Shown in pieces: positions 17,841 through 27,173 of a DNA stretch of 45,328 nt. The first letter of the stretch is position 1; the number at the start of each line of letters is the position of its first letter. The notes under the pieces are model-generated. The model saw nothing but the letters and a program-made list of their open reading frames with translations. It searched no databases and was not told the DNA's origin. The stretch is taken from positions 1-45,328 of the forward strand of contig JBEAVE010000029.1 in the NCBI GenBank assembly GCA_041161065.1, in the 5' to 3' direction. The DNA is from DYRG01 sp041161065 (lineage in GTDB: Bacteria; Pseudomonadota; Gammaproteobacteria; Beggiatoales; Beggiatoaceae). A program made the translations under genes and the position numbers.

Positions 17841-18050
17841 TTAAGAAATAACATTATTAGGAGAAGAGGAAGGAACAATATCGATTTTTTCTTGCTGAAT
17901 GCGTTGAAAGATTTCTTCGCGGTGAACGGCAACATCTTTGGGTGCATTAATACCGATTCTTACCTGATTTCCTTTCACGCCTAACACTGTTACTGTGACT
18001 TGATCATCGATCATCAATGATTCTCCAACTCGCCGTGTTAAAATTAACAT
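17841..18050 (-). CDS. csrA: Carbon storage regulator CsrA
   Basis: CsrA is a dimeric RNA-binding protein that binds GGA motifs in 5' leaders and changes translation or stability of mRNAs for carbon use, biofilm and motility. The 69-residue sequence is full length: MLILTRRVGESLMIDD with R6-R7, the GVKGNQVRIGINAP core, and VHREEIF with R44. The C-terminal extension is short and variable, as usual. Order alaS-lysC-csrA on one strand is the common gammaproteobacterial arrangement. Confidence 0.98.
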   Translation of the reverse strand: MLILTRRVGESLMIDDQVTVTVLGVKGNQVRIGINAPKDVAVHREEIFQRIQQEKIDIVPSSSPNNVIS

Positions 18051-18053
18051 CGT

Positions 18054-18062
18054 CTCCTCCTT
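18054..18062 (-). promoter_or_regulatory. csrA ribosome binding site with overlapping GGA motifs
   Basis: AAGGAGGAG ends 3 nt before the csrA ATG. It is a very strong Shine-Dalgarno and contains two GGA triplets, the core of CsrA sites, so CsrA could compete with ribosomes at its own message. Autoregulation is known for csrA in E. coli; here it is inferred. Confidence 0.6.
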
Positions 18063-18080
18063 GATATTGTGTTTTATTGT

Positions 18081-18120
18081 AATGCGTTTCTATAAGAATA
18101 TTTGTAATTAGAAACGCATT
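18081..18120. terminator. Long perfect hairpin between lysC and csrA
   Basis: AATGCGTTTCTA and TAGAAACGCATT form a perfect 12-bp stem around a 16-nt loop. The T run (ATTTTT) is on the plus-strand side, where no gene reads in; on the minus strand the hairpin lies 10 nt after the lysC stop without a U tract. It probably ends or stabilises the lysC message. Confidence 0.55.
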
Positions 18121-18129
18121 TTTGCTCAC

Positions 18130-19368
18130 TTAATTATCGACACTACCTTTATCTAATTCAAAGGCAGCGTGCAATGCTCTAACAGCGAGTTCAAGGTATT
18201 TCTCATCAATCACCACAGAAATCTTAATTTCAGAGGTAGAAATCATTTTAACGTTAATACCTTCATTAGACAACGCTTTGAACATGGTGCTCGCCACGCC
18301 CGCGTGAGAACGCATACCCACGCCAACTAAAGAAACTTTGACAATTTTTGTATCACCAATGAGTTTCTCAGCACCCAATTTTTCTTTCACATTTTCTAGG
18401 ATCGACATGGCTTTGTTGTAATCATTGCGATGCACTGTAAAAGTGAAATCCGTTGTTTTCTCATCGTGGCTAACATTTTGTACGATCATATCGATTTCAA
18501 TATTAGCTTCACCGATTGCGCCTAAAATATTGTACGCAACCCCCGGTTGATCGGGTACGCCGAGCAAGGTTAGTTTTGCTTCATCGCGATTAAATGCAAT
18601 CCCAGAAATAATTGCTTGTTCCATTTTTTGATTGTCCTCAGAAACAATTAAAGTGCCTTTATTTTTCTCTTCAAATGACGATAATACTCTCAGTGGGACA
18701 TTATATTTACCTGCAAATTCTACCGATCGAATTTGTAATACTTTTGAACCCAAACTTGCCATTTCTAGCATTTCCTCAAAAGTAACGGTATCTAAACGCC
18801 GAGCTTCGGGTACAATTCTCGGATCAGTGGTATAAACGCCGTCCACATCGGTATAAATCTGACATTCATCGGCTTTCAATGCTGCCGCGAGAGCAACGGC
18901 GGTCGTATCAGAACCCCCGCGTCCTAATGTGGTAATATTACCTTTTGCATCAATACCTTGAAAGCCCGCCACTACTAAAATTTTACCATCGTTCAAATCA
19001 CTACGCATATGATGTTGATCAATACTTGAAATGCGCGCTTTTGTAAAAGAATCATCAGTTACAATTCTCACTTGCCAACCCGTATAAGATTTCGCAGGAA
19101 AACCTTTTTCCTCTAGAGCAATTGCAAGCAAACCAATCGTCACTTGCTCACCCGTAGAAATCACGGCATCGTATTCACGCGCTGAGGGATTCTCACTCAT
19201 TTTCTTTGTCAAATCAATTAAGCGATTGGTTTCTCCGCTCATGGCAGATAAAACCACAATCACATCATGCCCAGCTTGCTTTGTTTTAATCACCCGTTCC
19301 GCCACGTTTTGAATACGCTCGACTGAACCAACTGACGTACCACCATATTTTTGTACAATGAGTGCCAT
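18130..19368 (-). CDS. lysC: Aspartokinase (monofunctional)
   Basis: Aspartokinase phosphorylates aspartate in the first step toward lysine, threonine and methionine. The 412-residue protein shows the kinase signature VQKYGGTSVGS at the start, LGRGGSDTTAVALAAALKAD and QIYTDVDGVYTTDPR, then two C-terminal ACT domains (VPDQPGVAYNILGAIGEANIEIDMIVQ; VGVGMRSHAGVASTMFKALSNEGINVKMISTSEIKISVVI, each part seen separately) that bind feedback inhibitors. Length equals that of class II-like bacterial aspartokinases. It starts 36 bp after the alaS stop, too little for a lysine riboswitch, so it probably shares alaS transcription or has a promoter within alaS. Confidence 0.97.
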   Translation of the reverse strand: MALIVQKYGGTSVGSVERIQNVAERVIKTKQAGHDVIVVLSAMSGETNRLIDLTKKMSENPSAREYDAVISTGEQVTIGLLAIALEEKGFPAKSYTGWQVRIVTDDSFTKARISSIDQHHMRSDLNDGKILVVAGFQGIDAKGNITTLGRGGSDTTAVALAAALKADECQIYTDVDGVYTTDPRIVPEARRLDTVTFEEMLEMASLGSKVLQIRSVEFAGKYNVPLRVLSSFEEKNKGTLIVSEDNQKMEQAIISGIAFNRDEAKLTLLGVPDQPGVAYNILGAIGEANIEIDMIVQNVSHDEKTTDFTFTVHRNDYNKAMSILENVKEKLGAEKLIGDTKIVKVSLVGVGMRSHAGVASTMFKALSNEGINVKMISTSEIKISVVIDEKYLELAVRALHAAFELDKGSVDN

Positions 19369-19404
19369 AAAAAGTTATTAAATGCTCCGTTAAATGAAAG
19401 AAAA

Positions 19405-22017
19405 TTACAACCGTTCAGAAATCCATTGTTGCACACTTTGTAATGCGCTATTTAATGCGGCTGGATTTGTACCGCCGGCTTGTGCCATATCCGCTCTTCC
19501 TCCACCTTTTCCTCCCACTTGTTTTGCAACATGATTGACTAATTCTCCCGCTTTTATTTTGGCAGTGAAATCGTTTGTAATGCCTGCAATTAAACTAACT
19601 TTGTTATCCCCTTGCACGGTTGCCAATACAATGGCTGCACTGTGCAATTTGTTTTTCAATTGGTCGAGAAGTTCTCGCAAGTTCTTAGGATCGGTGCTCT
19701 CAAGTTTCACCGCTAATACTTTCAAACCATTTATATCAATTGCTTGATCGATAAGTTCATCGCCTTTTGCCGCCGATAGTTTCGCTTGCAAACGCTCTAA
19801 TGTTTTCTCAGTTGTTTTGAGTTGCTCTAATAATTGTTGAATCTTTTGATCCAGTTGTTCAGGCGCAACTTTGAGCAAATGTGCCGCTTGATGCAATTGT
19901 TGCTCAGTTTCAAATACCCAATTGAGAGCAACTTCTCCTGCAATTGCTTCAATTCTTCTTACCCCTGCAGCAACCCCTGTTTCACTGATAATTTTAAACA
20001 AGCCAATATCGCCAATTTGTTTGACGTGTGTACCGCCGCATAATTCAGTTGAGAAATCCCCCATTGAAAGCACCCGCACTTCATTTCCATATTTCTCACC
20101 AAACAACGCCATTGCACCACTTTGCATTGCATCTTCCAATGACATGAGCTTTGTTTCAACCACCGTATTGAGAAGAATTTGTTGGTTAACTAACCGTTCA
20201 ATTAAAACCAGTTGCTCGGCATCAATGGGTTCAAAATGGGTAAAATCAAAACGCAATCGGTCGGGAGAAACTAATGAACCTTTTTGTTTAACATGAGAAC
20301 CTAAAACATTTCTCAACGCTGAGTGCAACAAATGGGTAGCAGAATGGTGACGAGCCGTTGATTTTCTAGCAGTTTTATTAACATTTGCTTGAAGAAGATC
20401 ACCCACTTTGATTTCACCTTCTTTTAATTTTCCCAAATGCAAATGCGCATTACCTTGTTTGCGAGTATCTTCTACTTTGAAATGGACATTTTGAGAAATC
20501 AATTCGCCACAATCACCCACTTGTCCACCTGATTCCGCGTAGAAAGGTGTTTGTTCTAAAATAATTTGTGCAGTTTCTCCAACAGTAATTTTCTCAACGC
20601 GATGACCCTCTTTGAAAAGAGCTAACACTTTTGCTTCATCTAATAGTTTTTCATAACCCACAAATGGTGTTTCAAATGTATTTTCATTAGCGTTGCTCAA
20701 ATCTACATTGAAATGTCCAGCGGCACGCGCTCTTTCACGCTGTTCATTCATTGCTTGCTCAAAACCGTTCATATCAATCGTTAAGCCGCGTTCTCTCGCA
20801 ATATCGGCGGTTAAATCAACAGGAAATCCGTAAGTATCATATAATTTGAAAACAATCTCACCAGAAATCATTTTATCGGACATTTCAGAAATGGCTTGTT
20901 CTAAAATTTTCAAACCATGATCAAGGGTTTCTGCAAAACGTTCTTCTTCTTGGCGTAGAACCTTTTTAACGATTTCTAAATTCGCAGGCAATTCAGGGTA
21001 GGCATTACCCATTTCATTATTTAAAGCATCAACCAATTGATAAAAGAACGGTTCTTTCATGCCTAATTGGTTTCCATGACGCAGCGCACGGCGAATAATT
21101 CTTCTCAATACATAACCACGACCTTCATTGGAAGGCAAAACCCCATCAACAATCAAAAATGCACAGGCTCTAATATGATCCGCAATTACTCTTAATGAAG
21201 GATTTGTTATATCTGTTGTTCGAGTCATTTGAGCAACGTATTTGAGCAAATTCTGAAATAAATCAATCTCATAATTGCTATGCACGCCCTGCATGACTGC
21301 TGCTAATCTTTCCAAACCCATACCCGTATCAACAGAAGGTTTTGGTAAAGGCGTTAAAACCCCTTGCGCGTCACGATTGAACTGCATAAAAACCAAGTTC
21401 CAGATTTCTACATAACGATCGCCGTCTTCCTCTGGTGTTCCCGGTGGTCCTCCCCAAATATGCTCACCATGATCATAGAAAATTTCCGTGCAAGGTCCGC
21501 AAGGTCCGGTGTCGCCCATTTGCCAGAAGTTGCTCTTTGCGCCGCAACGGGTAAAACGATTTGAATCTATCCCGATTTCTTTTAACCAAATATCGGCGGC
21601 TTCATCGTCATTTTCAAATATCGTAATCCAGAGTTTTTCTTTAGGCAGTTGTAATACGCCGGTGAGAAACTCCCACGCAAAGAAAATGGCTTCGCGTTTG
21701 AAATAGTCGCCAAAACTAAAATTCCCGAGCATTTCAAAGAATGTGTGGTGTCGCGCGGTGTAACCCACGTTTTCTAAATCATTATGTTTGCCGCCGGCGC
21801 GCACGCAGCGTTGGCAGGTTGTGGCGCGGGAATAGGCGCGTTGTTCGCCGCCCAGAAATACGTCTTTAAATTGCACCATGCCTGCGTTGGTGAATAATAA
21901 CGTGGGGTCATTGGCGGGAACGAGCGGCGATCCAACCGCGATAGTATGTTGTTTTGATTGAAAAAATTCTAAAAATGCTCGGCGTAAAGCGGCGGTCGTG
22001 CGCGGGGTGGCGTTCAT
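19405..22017 (-). CDS. alaS: Alanyl-tRNA synthetase
   Basis: AlaRS charges tRNA-Ala and clears mis-acylated Ser/Gly-tRNA-Ala. The 870-residue protein has the class II catalytic core (motif 2 region around HHTFFEMLGNFSFGDYFK; GPCGPCTEIFYDHG), the editing domain zinc ligands (HSATHLLH near residue 559 and CGGTHV near 660), a coiled-coil linker, and the C-terminal C-Ala domain with GGKGGGRADMAQAGG. Length is normal. The first 80 or so codons are unusually GC-rich relative to the rest. It has a candidate promoter in the 135-bp gap upstream. Confidence 0.98.
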   Translation of the reverse strand: MNATPRTTAALRRAFLEFFQSKQHTIAVGSPLVPANDPTLLFTNAGMVQFKDVFLGGEQRAYSRATTCQRCVRAGGKHNDLENVGYTARHHTFFEMLGNFSFGDYFKREAIFFAWEFLTGVLQLPKEKLWITIFENDDEAADIWLKEIGIDSNRFTRCGAKSNFWQMGDTGPCGPCTEIFYDHGEHIWGGPPGTPEEDGDRYVEIWNLVFMQFNRDAQGVLTPLPKPSVDTGMGLERLAAVMQGVHSNYEIDLFQNLLKYVAQMTRTTDITNPSLRVIADHIRACAFLIVDGVLPSNEGRGYVLRRIIRRALRHGNQLGMKEPFFYQLVDALNNEMGNAYPELPANLEIVKKVLRQEEERFAETLDHGLKILEQAISEMSDKMISGEIVFKLYDTYGFPVDLTADIARERGLTIDMNGFEQAMNEQRERARAAGHFNVDLSNANENTFETPFVGYEKLLDEAKVLALFKEGHRVEKITVGETAQIILEQTPFYAESGGQVGDCGELISQNVHFKVEDTRKQGNAHLHLGKLKEGEIKVGDLLQANVNKTARKSTARHHSATHLLHSALRNVLGSHVKQKGSLVSPDRLRFDFTHFEPIDAEQLVLIERLVNQQILLNTVVETKLMSLEDAMQSGAMALFGEKYGNEVRVLSMGDFSTELCGGTHVKQIGDIGLFKIISETGVAAGVRRIEAIAGEVALNWVFETEQQLHQAAHLLKVAPEQLDQKIQQLLEQLKTTEKTLERLQAKLSAAKGDELIDQAIDINGLKVLAVKLESTDPKNLRELLDQLKNKLHSAAIVLATVQGDNKVSLIAGITNDFTAKIKAGELVNHVAKQVGGKGGGRADMAQAGGTNPAALNSALQSVQQWISERL

Positions 22018-22042
22018 AAAACGGGCAACATTCCTTTAACAA

Positions 22043-22065
22043 AATAAAAAATCCTTCGGGGGATT
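22043..22065 (-). terminator. Hairpin with T run before alaS
   Basis: On the minus strand AATCC-CCCGAA-GGATT is followed directly by TTTT and further Ts (GGATTTTTTATTTTG). It lies 88 bp beyond the hybrid kinase stop and only 26 bp before the alaS start. The likeliest role is termination of the kinase operon, with the alaS promoter overlapping its upstream arm. Confidence 0.65.
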
Positions 22066-22091
22066 GTGCTGAAGCATTCAAAAAAAATCAA
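22063..22091 (-). promoter_or_regulatory. Candidate alaS promoter overlapping a terminator
   Basis: On the minus strand TTGATT (22,091-22,086) and CACAAT (22,068-22,063) are 17 bp apart, each matching sigma-70 boxes at 4 of 6 positions. The -10 box overlaps the first arm of the hairpin, so transcription would start inside it. Confidence 0.4.
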
Positions 22092-22123
22092 GCCTTAACT
22101 TTAACAATCATACCGACTAAACA

Positions 22124-22145
22124 ATAACTTTCTACACAAAGTTAT
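22124..22145. terminator. 8-bp hairpin just after the hybrid kinase stop
   Basis: ATAACTTT and AAAGTTAT form a perfect 8-bp stem with a 6-nt loop, 8 bp beyond the kinase stop codon. The minus-strand sequence after it (TGTTTAG) is only mildly T-rich, so it may protect the 3' end rather than terminate alone. Confidence 0.45.
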
Positions 22146-22152
22146 AATCAAA

Positions 22153-25100
22153 TTAACGATACAACCAAACGCGCATTAATGAAAGGAGTTTCTCGGTTTC
22201 TAGCGGTTTCGCCATGTAATCATTTGCTCCCGCCTCAATACATTTCACCCGATCGCCTTTCATCGCTTTAGCCGTTAGAGCAATAATCGGTAATTTACGA
22301 AACCGCCCTTGTGCTCGAATTTTGCGCATCGTTTCATACCCGTCCATTCGCGGCATCATAATATCCATTAAAATCAAATCAACGGTTGGATGTTCCTCTA
22401 AAAGTTGCATAGCTTGCGTGCCGTCTTTTGCAATCAGTACTTCCATACCTTTGTTTTCTAAAGTTGCACCCAAAGAAAACACGTTTCTCGCATCATCATC
22501 AACTAAGAGTACTTTCTTATTATTGAGAATTGCTTCTTTATCGTGGATCATTTTCAAAATGCGTTGCTGTTCTTTAGGTAATTTAGATTCAACTTGATGC
22601 AAAAATAACGTCGCTTCATCTAATAAACGCTCAGGAGAATGCACAGCTTTTAATGTCAAATCTTCTCCATTTTGCGCCAACCGTTTTTCTTCTATGGGAG
22701 TTAATTCCCGATTTGTATAAATAATAACAGGAATTAAACTTAAATCATCATCAGCCCGCAATTGCTCTAACATTTTTAAGCTGCGTCCTTCATCAAAATC
22801 AATATCGAGCACAATACAATCAACCGTAGAACTATGCAATTTTTGATAGGCTTCTTCACTATTGGTAACTAACTCGGTAGAAACCTCGCTGCTATCCAAT
22901 AAATCTAATACTTGTTGATGACGATTTTCCTCTGCTAATGCAATCAATAAATGCTTAACTTCGTGGTCGATAAAATGCTCTATTTTCTTAAACGCATTTC
23001 CTAACTCTGTCATACTCACGGGTTTGAGCAAATAACCAATTGCACCCATTTGTCGAGCGTCACGACTTTGTGCAATATCTCCTCCCGACATGAAATGCAC
23101 AGGAATATGCCTGGTTTGCGCATCAGTTTTCAAACGATCCATTACTGTCCAACCATCGACCAATGGCAAACCAACATCTAAAATAATTGCACTGGGTTGA
23201 TATTGCTTTGCGAGTTCTAATCCATTTTTACCATCGTGCGCTAAAATACATTTGAAATCTTTTTCATGCGCTAATTCTTGTAACAATTGCGCAAATTGCA
23301 CATCATCTTCAATAATCAATAAAACCCGATCACCTATTTGAATATTATGACGATCGTCTTCGCTTATTTTTGTTTCAAATTTAGGAGGTTCAGGCTGAGT
23401 TATTTGTATTTCATCATCGGGCATTTCATTCATTAAAACTTTAGGTGCTTTAGGTGGTGTTTTTAAGATAGGTTTAATATGATGTTCTTCATCTTGTTGA
23501 TTGGAAGTTGAAACAGCTTTTTCCACCCGCTCAGGAATTACCAAACTAAACGTACTTCCTATCCCTTCCTCACTTTCAATTTGTAAAAAGCCGCCTAACA
23601 ATCGCGTTAATTCCCGAGAAATCGACAAACCTAATCCCGTTCCTCCATATCGACGACTCGTTGTTCCGTCAGCTTGTTTGAAGGCTTCAAAAATCAAATG
23701 CTGTTTTTCTTTAGGAATTCCAATCCCCGTATCAATCGCACTAATGATAATACTATTGCTTGCTGACAAATGATTGATATTTGTTGTTGGACGCTGTATT
23801 TTTAAGGTAACTCTCCCCCCTTTCTCAGTAAATTTGAAGGCATTTGAAAGCAAATTTGTAACGATTTGTTGTAATCGCTGAGAATCCGTATAAAGCAAAA
23901 GTTCCTCTAGTGAATTATCCACATCAATCACAAAATTCAAGCCCTTATCTTCCGCCATATGGGTAAATTTTCTTTGTAAAGATTCAGTGATTTGTACGAG
24001 CGGGCATTCTTCAAAATGAAGCTCTAAATGACCTGCTTCAACTTTTGATAAGTCCAGAATATCGTTAATTAGAACCAGTAGTTCAGTGCCTGCTTTATGA
24101 ATAGTTTGAGCAAATTCAACTTGTTTTTCGCTCAAATTGCTATCCTTATTGGCGGCTAACATTTGCGCTAGAATTAGCATACTATTTAGAGGTGTGCGCA
24201 ATTCATGCGACATATTCGCCAGAAATTCGGATTTGTACTGATTTGCAACCTCTAATTCTTTAGCTTTTCTTTCAACTTCAGTTCTATTTTTCTCTAACTC
24301 TTGGTTTTTAATTTTTATAGAATCTTTTTGGCGTTCTAATTCACGACTGCGCTCTTCTAGTTCTTCATTTGTTTGACGAAGTTCCTCTTGCTGTGCTTGC
24401 AATTCTTCGGTTTGGCTTTGTAATTCTTCCGCCATGGTTTGGCTTTGTTGCAATAATTCCTGCAAACGCACCCGTGATTCAGCGGTATTAATGGCAATTG
24501 CAATCGCGGGTGTAATTTGTTGCAAGAAATCCAATTGTATTTCACTAAATGCTTTGAAAGAACCCAATTCAAAAACGCCTTTCAAATGACCTTCATAAAC
24601 AAAAGGAACGATAGCTAAATTGTGCGGCGTGCTCTCACCTAAACCCGATTGAATGTTCACATAATCTTCTGGCACTTGAGAAACAATAATGGTTTCTTTT
24701 TCTAAGGCAGCTTGTCCCAATAAACCTTCACCAATCATCACTTCATTGCTCACATTTTTACGTTTTTTGTACGCATAAGTTGCAATCAATTTCAAATGCT
24801 GTATTTGGGATTTATTCAAATCGGGTATATGTAGGAGATAGAAAGTCCCAACTTGGCATTCTAAATATCTGGACAGAAAGGTAATAATGTTTTTAGAAAG
24901 GGTGAGCAAATCTAAATCACCACTCATCGATTCGCTTAATAAAGTTTGCCCAGTTTTTAACCAGTCTTGCATATTCTTTCGGGCGTTTTCTTCCTCTAAT
25001 TGTTGCAATGCCTGTAGATTTCTATCGGTGATTTCACGCAACCGCCTTGTCATTTCTGATAATGCACGCCCTAATTCGTCATTTTCTGATAACAATTTTA

Positions 25101-27171
25101 CTTCACGATGGTAATCACCTGATGCAATCGCATTTGCTTGCAAAATAACCCCACGTAATGTTTTAGTCATTTCAGTTAATGCTTGCCCCATTTCATCTTG
25201 TTCAGACAGTAATTTAATATCATTATTGAAATTCCCAATTGCAATAGCTTTTGCTTGTTCAATTGTTCCTCGAACACCCATTTTAAGTTGCTCTGTTGAA
25301 CAAACAATCTCGGCGATTTCATCTTTACCTTGATAGACTAATGATTCTTTAACGGGTTTTCCTTGCGATAGTGTTCTAAGTTGATTATTAATTTCGGATA
25401 AAGGTGTTACCAATTGTTGGGTAATTTTCTTTGCAAAGAACCAAATAATAAAGATAGCTATAATACCTAATGTTGCAATGAATATTTTTAATTCAAAAAC
25501 CGAAGAAAATGCTTCATTTTTTCCAATATCTACAATTAAAGCCCACTGATGATTTTCTATCTTGAGCGGTGTATAAGCAGATAGCACCGTATCTCCTAAA
25601 TAATTAGTTGTAATTATTTTGCCTTTTTCTCCCTTTAAAGCAAATTTAACGGCATCAGTTTTTACATTTCCATCTTCAGGATGTTGAAATGAATAATTCA
25701 TTGAATGTTTTTGCGGGTCTAAAACAGAATTAGAACGCATTAAGTAATTGTTTCCTACCAAATAAATCTCACCTGTTTTACCCAATCCTTCACGATATTG
25801 TGTAAGTTTATTTAGAGAATCATCTAACATTTGAAGCACAACAACGAACTGCACATCTCCTTTAGTAGATAATAATGGTTGTGCAACAAAAGCAGTCGGA
25901 CGATTTTGTGAAGGTTCATACGCCTCATAATCACTAAGTGAAAAGGTTTTTTCTTCAAGTATTTTTCTAATCAATTTGCTCAAATGTGTATTTGCAAATG
26001 CACCCTCAAAAATATTCGCACCATAATCTGCTTCACGTTTTGTTGTGTAAAATATTTTTCCACTAGGGTGTACTAATAATAAATCGTGATAGCCATAACG
26101 GTTGGTGTAATTATTAAAGAAATCTTGGTTGTTCTCTTGTTTTGGGGTAATTGCTTCCTCCATTTCCATGGTTGTTGCAATTACCCAATTTAAACCCAAT
26201 ACTTGCAAAGGTGAATTGATAAACAACGCTAATTTACCTATCTTATTTATTCGCGCGCCAATCGCAGTTTCTCCCGTAAATGCTCTATTTATATCGGCAG
26301 AATTTCTGGGTTTTCCAAAAGCATCTTTCTCATATAAACGGCGATTACTACGATAATAAGTTTTATCATCACTTCCTTTACCCACTAGAAAGTTATCAGC
26401 GGTTTGCCCCATTCCACTATTTCTTAACATAATTTCATTGATTTCATCAGGCGTAATTGACATAACTAAAACACCAATAATTTCTCCATTTTGAATTAAG
26501 GGTGCAGAAAAGAACGCCATATATTTATCAGCGGGGCTGTAGAAACTAAAATCCTCAACAACAATTTCATGCCCTAAACTGCGTTGAAATGCCCTTCTTA
26601 AACCCGTTGTTTGCAAATCCCCTTTCAAAACATTTTGACCCATTTCTGATTTCTTTGCGGAAGAATAAACCACATTGCCTTCCTTAGAAATCAACAACCA
26701 ATCGTAGAAATTATATTGCTTTGACGCATTAACAAAAAATGATCCACGTTTTTCTTGAACATCTAACCATGCTGTTCCTCCAATTTTTCCTTCCTTTTTG
26801 AATGCCTGATCAAACTCTTCCATCGTTTGAATATTATGACTATTTTGAGCAATAATTACCAAATTATCGTATTTGTTTTGAATATAATTTATAATTTGCG
26901 TTTTTTTGTTATCTTGTTCAACTAGCATTTTATCCAATGCGTTCTTCCATAACATACCTACCACTTCTAATAAATTATTTGCATCTTGTTTGCGTTCTAA
27001 AAAAAAGTTTTCAATTTGCGCTTTTTTGATTTCACGCAGGCTTTCAAGCTGATTAAAAACTTGTTTTGATAACGCCGTATCACTTTGCCACACTGCAATC
27101 ACGCCAATTAAAATCAATGGAACTATGCCAATAATTAAAGAAGTGCCAAATATTTTGCTATGAAGTTTCAT
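22153..27171 (-). CDS. Giant hybrid sensor histidine kinase (Cache x2, HAMP array, GAF, HK, three REC)
   Basis: Residues 10-30 form a membrane segment (TSLIIGIVPLILIGVIAVW). Residues 31-560 are periplasmic with two related Cache-like modules (DWLLISKEGNVVYSSAK and DLLLVHPSGKIFYTTKR). A second membrane segment lies near 560-580. Next come HAMP-type repeats with the unit KLLSExDExGxAL, a GAF domain (about 735-900), and a long coiled coil (EELQSQTEELQAQQEEL). The HisKA box is SHELRTPLNS (His near 988), the ATPase has NLLSNAFKF and DTGIGIP (near 1150), and three receiver domains follow with Asp near 1332, 1457 and 1603. The middle receiver is degenerate (AEEN for the acidic pair, no KP motif). 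The protein has 1672 residues. It starts 2 bp after the adaptor gene, so adaptor and kinase are co-translated. Ligand unknown. Confidence 0.95.
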   Translation of the reverse strand: MKLHSKIFGTSLIIGIVPLILIGVIAVWQSDTALSKQVFNQLESLREIKKAQIENFFLERKQDANNLLEVVGMLWKNALDKMLVEQDNKKTQIINYIQNKYDNLVIIAQNSHNIQTMEEFDQAFKKEGKIGGTAWLDVQEKRGSFFVNASKQYNFYDWLLISKEGNVVYSSAKKSEMGQNVLKGDLQTTGLRRAFQRSLGHEIVVEDFSFYSPADKYMAFFSAPLIQNGEIIGVLVMSITPDEINEIMLRNSGMGQTADNFLVGKGSDDKTYYRSNRRLYEKDAFGKPRNSADINRAFTGETAIGARINKIGKLALFINSPLQVLGLNWVIATTMEMEEAITPKQENNQDFFNNYTNRYGYHDLLLVHPSGKIFYTTKREADYGANIFEGAFANTHLSKLIRKILEEKTFSLSDYEAYEPSQNRPTAFVAQPLLSTKGDVQFVVVLQMLDDSLNKLTQYREGLGKTGEIYLVGNNYLMRSNSVLDPQKHSMNYSFQHPEDGNVKTDAVKFALKGEKGKIITTNYLGDTVLSAYTPLKIENHQWALIVDIGKNEAFSSVFELKIFIATLGIIAIFIIWFFAKKITQQLVTPLSEINNQLRTLSQGKPVKESLVYQGKDEIAEIVCSTEQLKMGVRGTIEQAKAIAIGNFNNDIKLLSEQDEMGQALTEMTKTLRGVILQANAIASGDYHREVKLLSENDELGRALSEMTRRLREITDRNLQALQQLEEENARKNMQDWLKTGQTLLSESMSGDLDLLTLSKNIITFLSRYLECQVGTFYLLHIPDLNKSQIQHLKLIATYAYKKRKNVSNEVMIGEGLLGQAALEKETIIVSQVPEDYVNIQSGLGESTPHNLAIVPFVYEGHLKGVFELGSFKAFSEIQLDFLQQITPAIAIAINTAESRVRLQELLQQSQTMAEELQSQTEELQAQQEELRQTNEELEERSRELERQKDSIKIKNQELEKNRTEVERKAKELEVANQYKSEFLANMSHELRTPLNSMLILAQMLAANKDSNLSEKQVEFAQTIHKAGTELLVLINDILDLSKVEAGHLELHFEECPLVQITESLQRKFTHMAEDKGLNFVIDVDNSLEELLLYTDSQRLQQIVTNLLSNAFKFTEKGGRVTLKIQRPTTNINHLSASNSIIISAIDTGIGIPKEKQHLIFEAFKQADGTTSRRYGGTGLGLSISRELTRLLGGFLQIESEEGIGSTFSLVIPERVEKAVSTSNQQDEEHHIKPILKTPPKAPKVLMNEMPDDEIQITQPEPPKFETKISEDDRHNIQIGDRVLLIIEDDVQFAQLLQELAHEKDFKCILAHDGKNGLELAKQYQPSAIILDVGLPLVDGWTVMDRLKTDAQTRHIPVHFMSGGDIAQSRDARQMGAIGYLLKPVSMTELGNAFKKIEHFIDHEVKHLLIALAEENRHQQVLDLLDSSEVSTELVTNSEEAYQKLHSSTVDCIVLDIDFDEGRSLKMLEQLRADDDLSLIPVIIYTNRELTPIEEKRLAQNGEDLTLKAVHSPERLLDEATLFLHQVESKLPKEQQRILKMIHDKEAILNNKKVLLVDDDARNVFSLGATLENKGMEVLIAKDGTQAMQLLEEHPTVDLILMDIMMPRMDGYETMRKIRAQGRFRKLPIIALTAKAMKGDRVKCIEAGANDYMAKPLETEKLLSLMRVWLYR

Positions 27172-27173
27172 AA

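Noticed and set aside
19369..19404. Lysine riboswitch before lysC
   Set aside because: Only 36 bp separate alaS and lysC, far too short for that structure.
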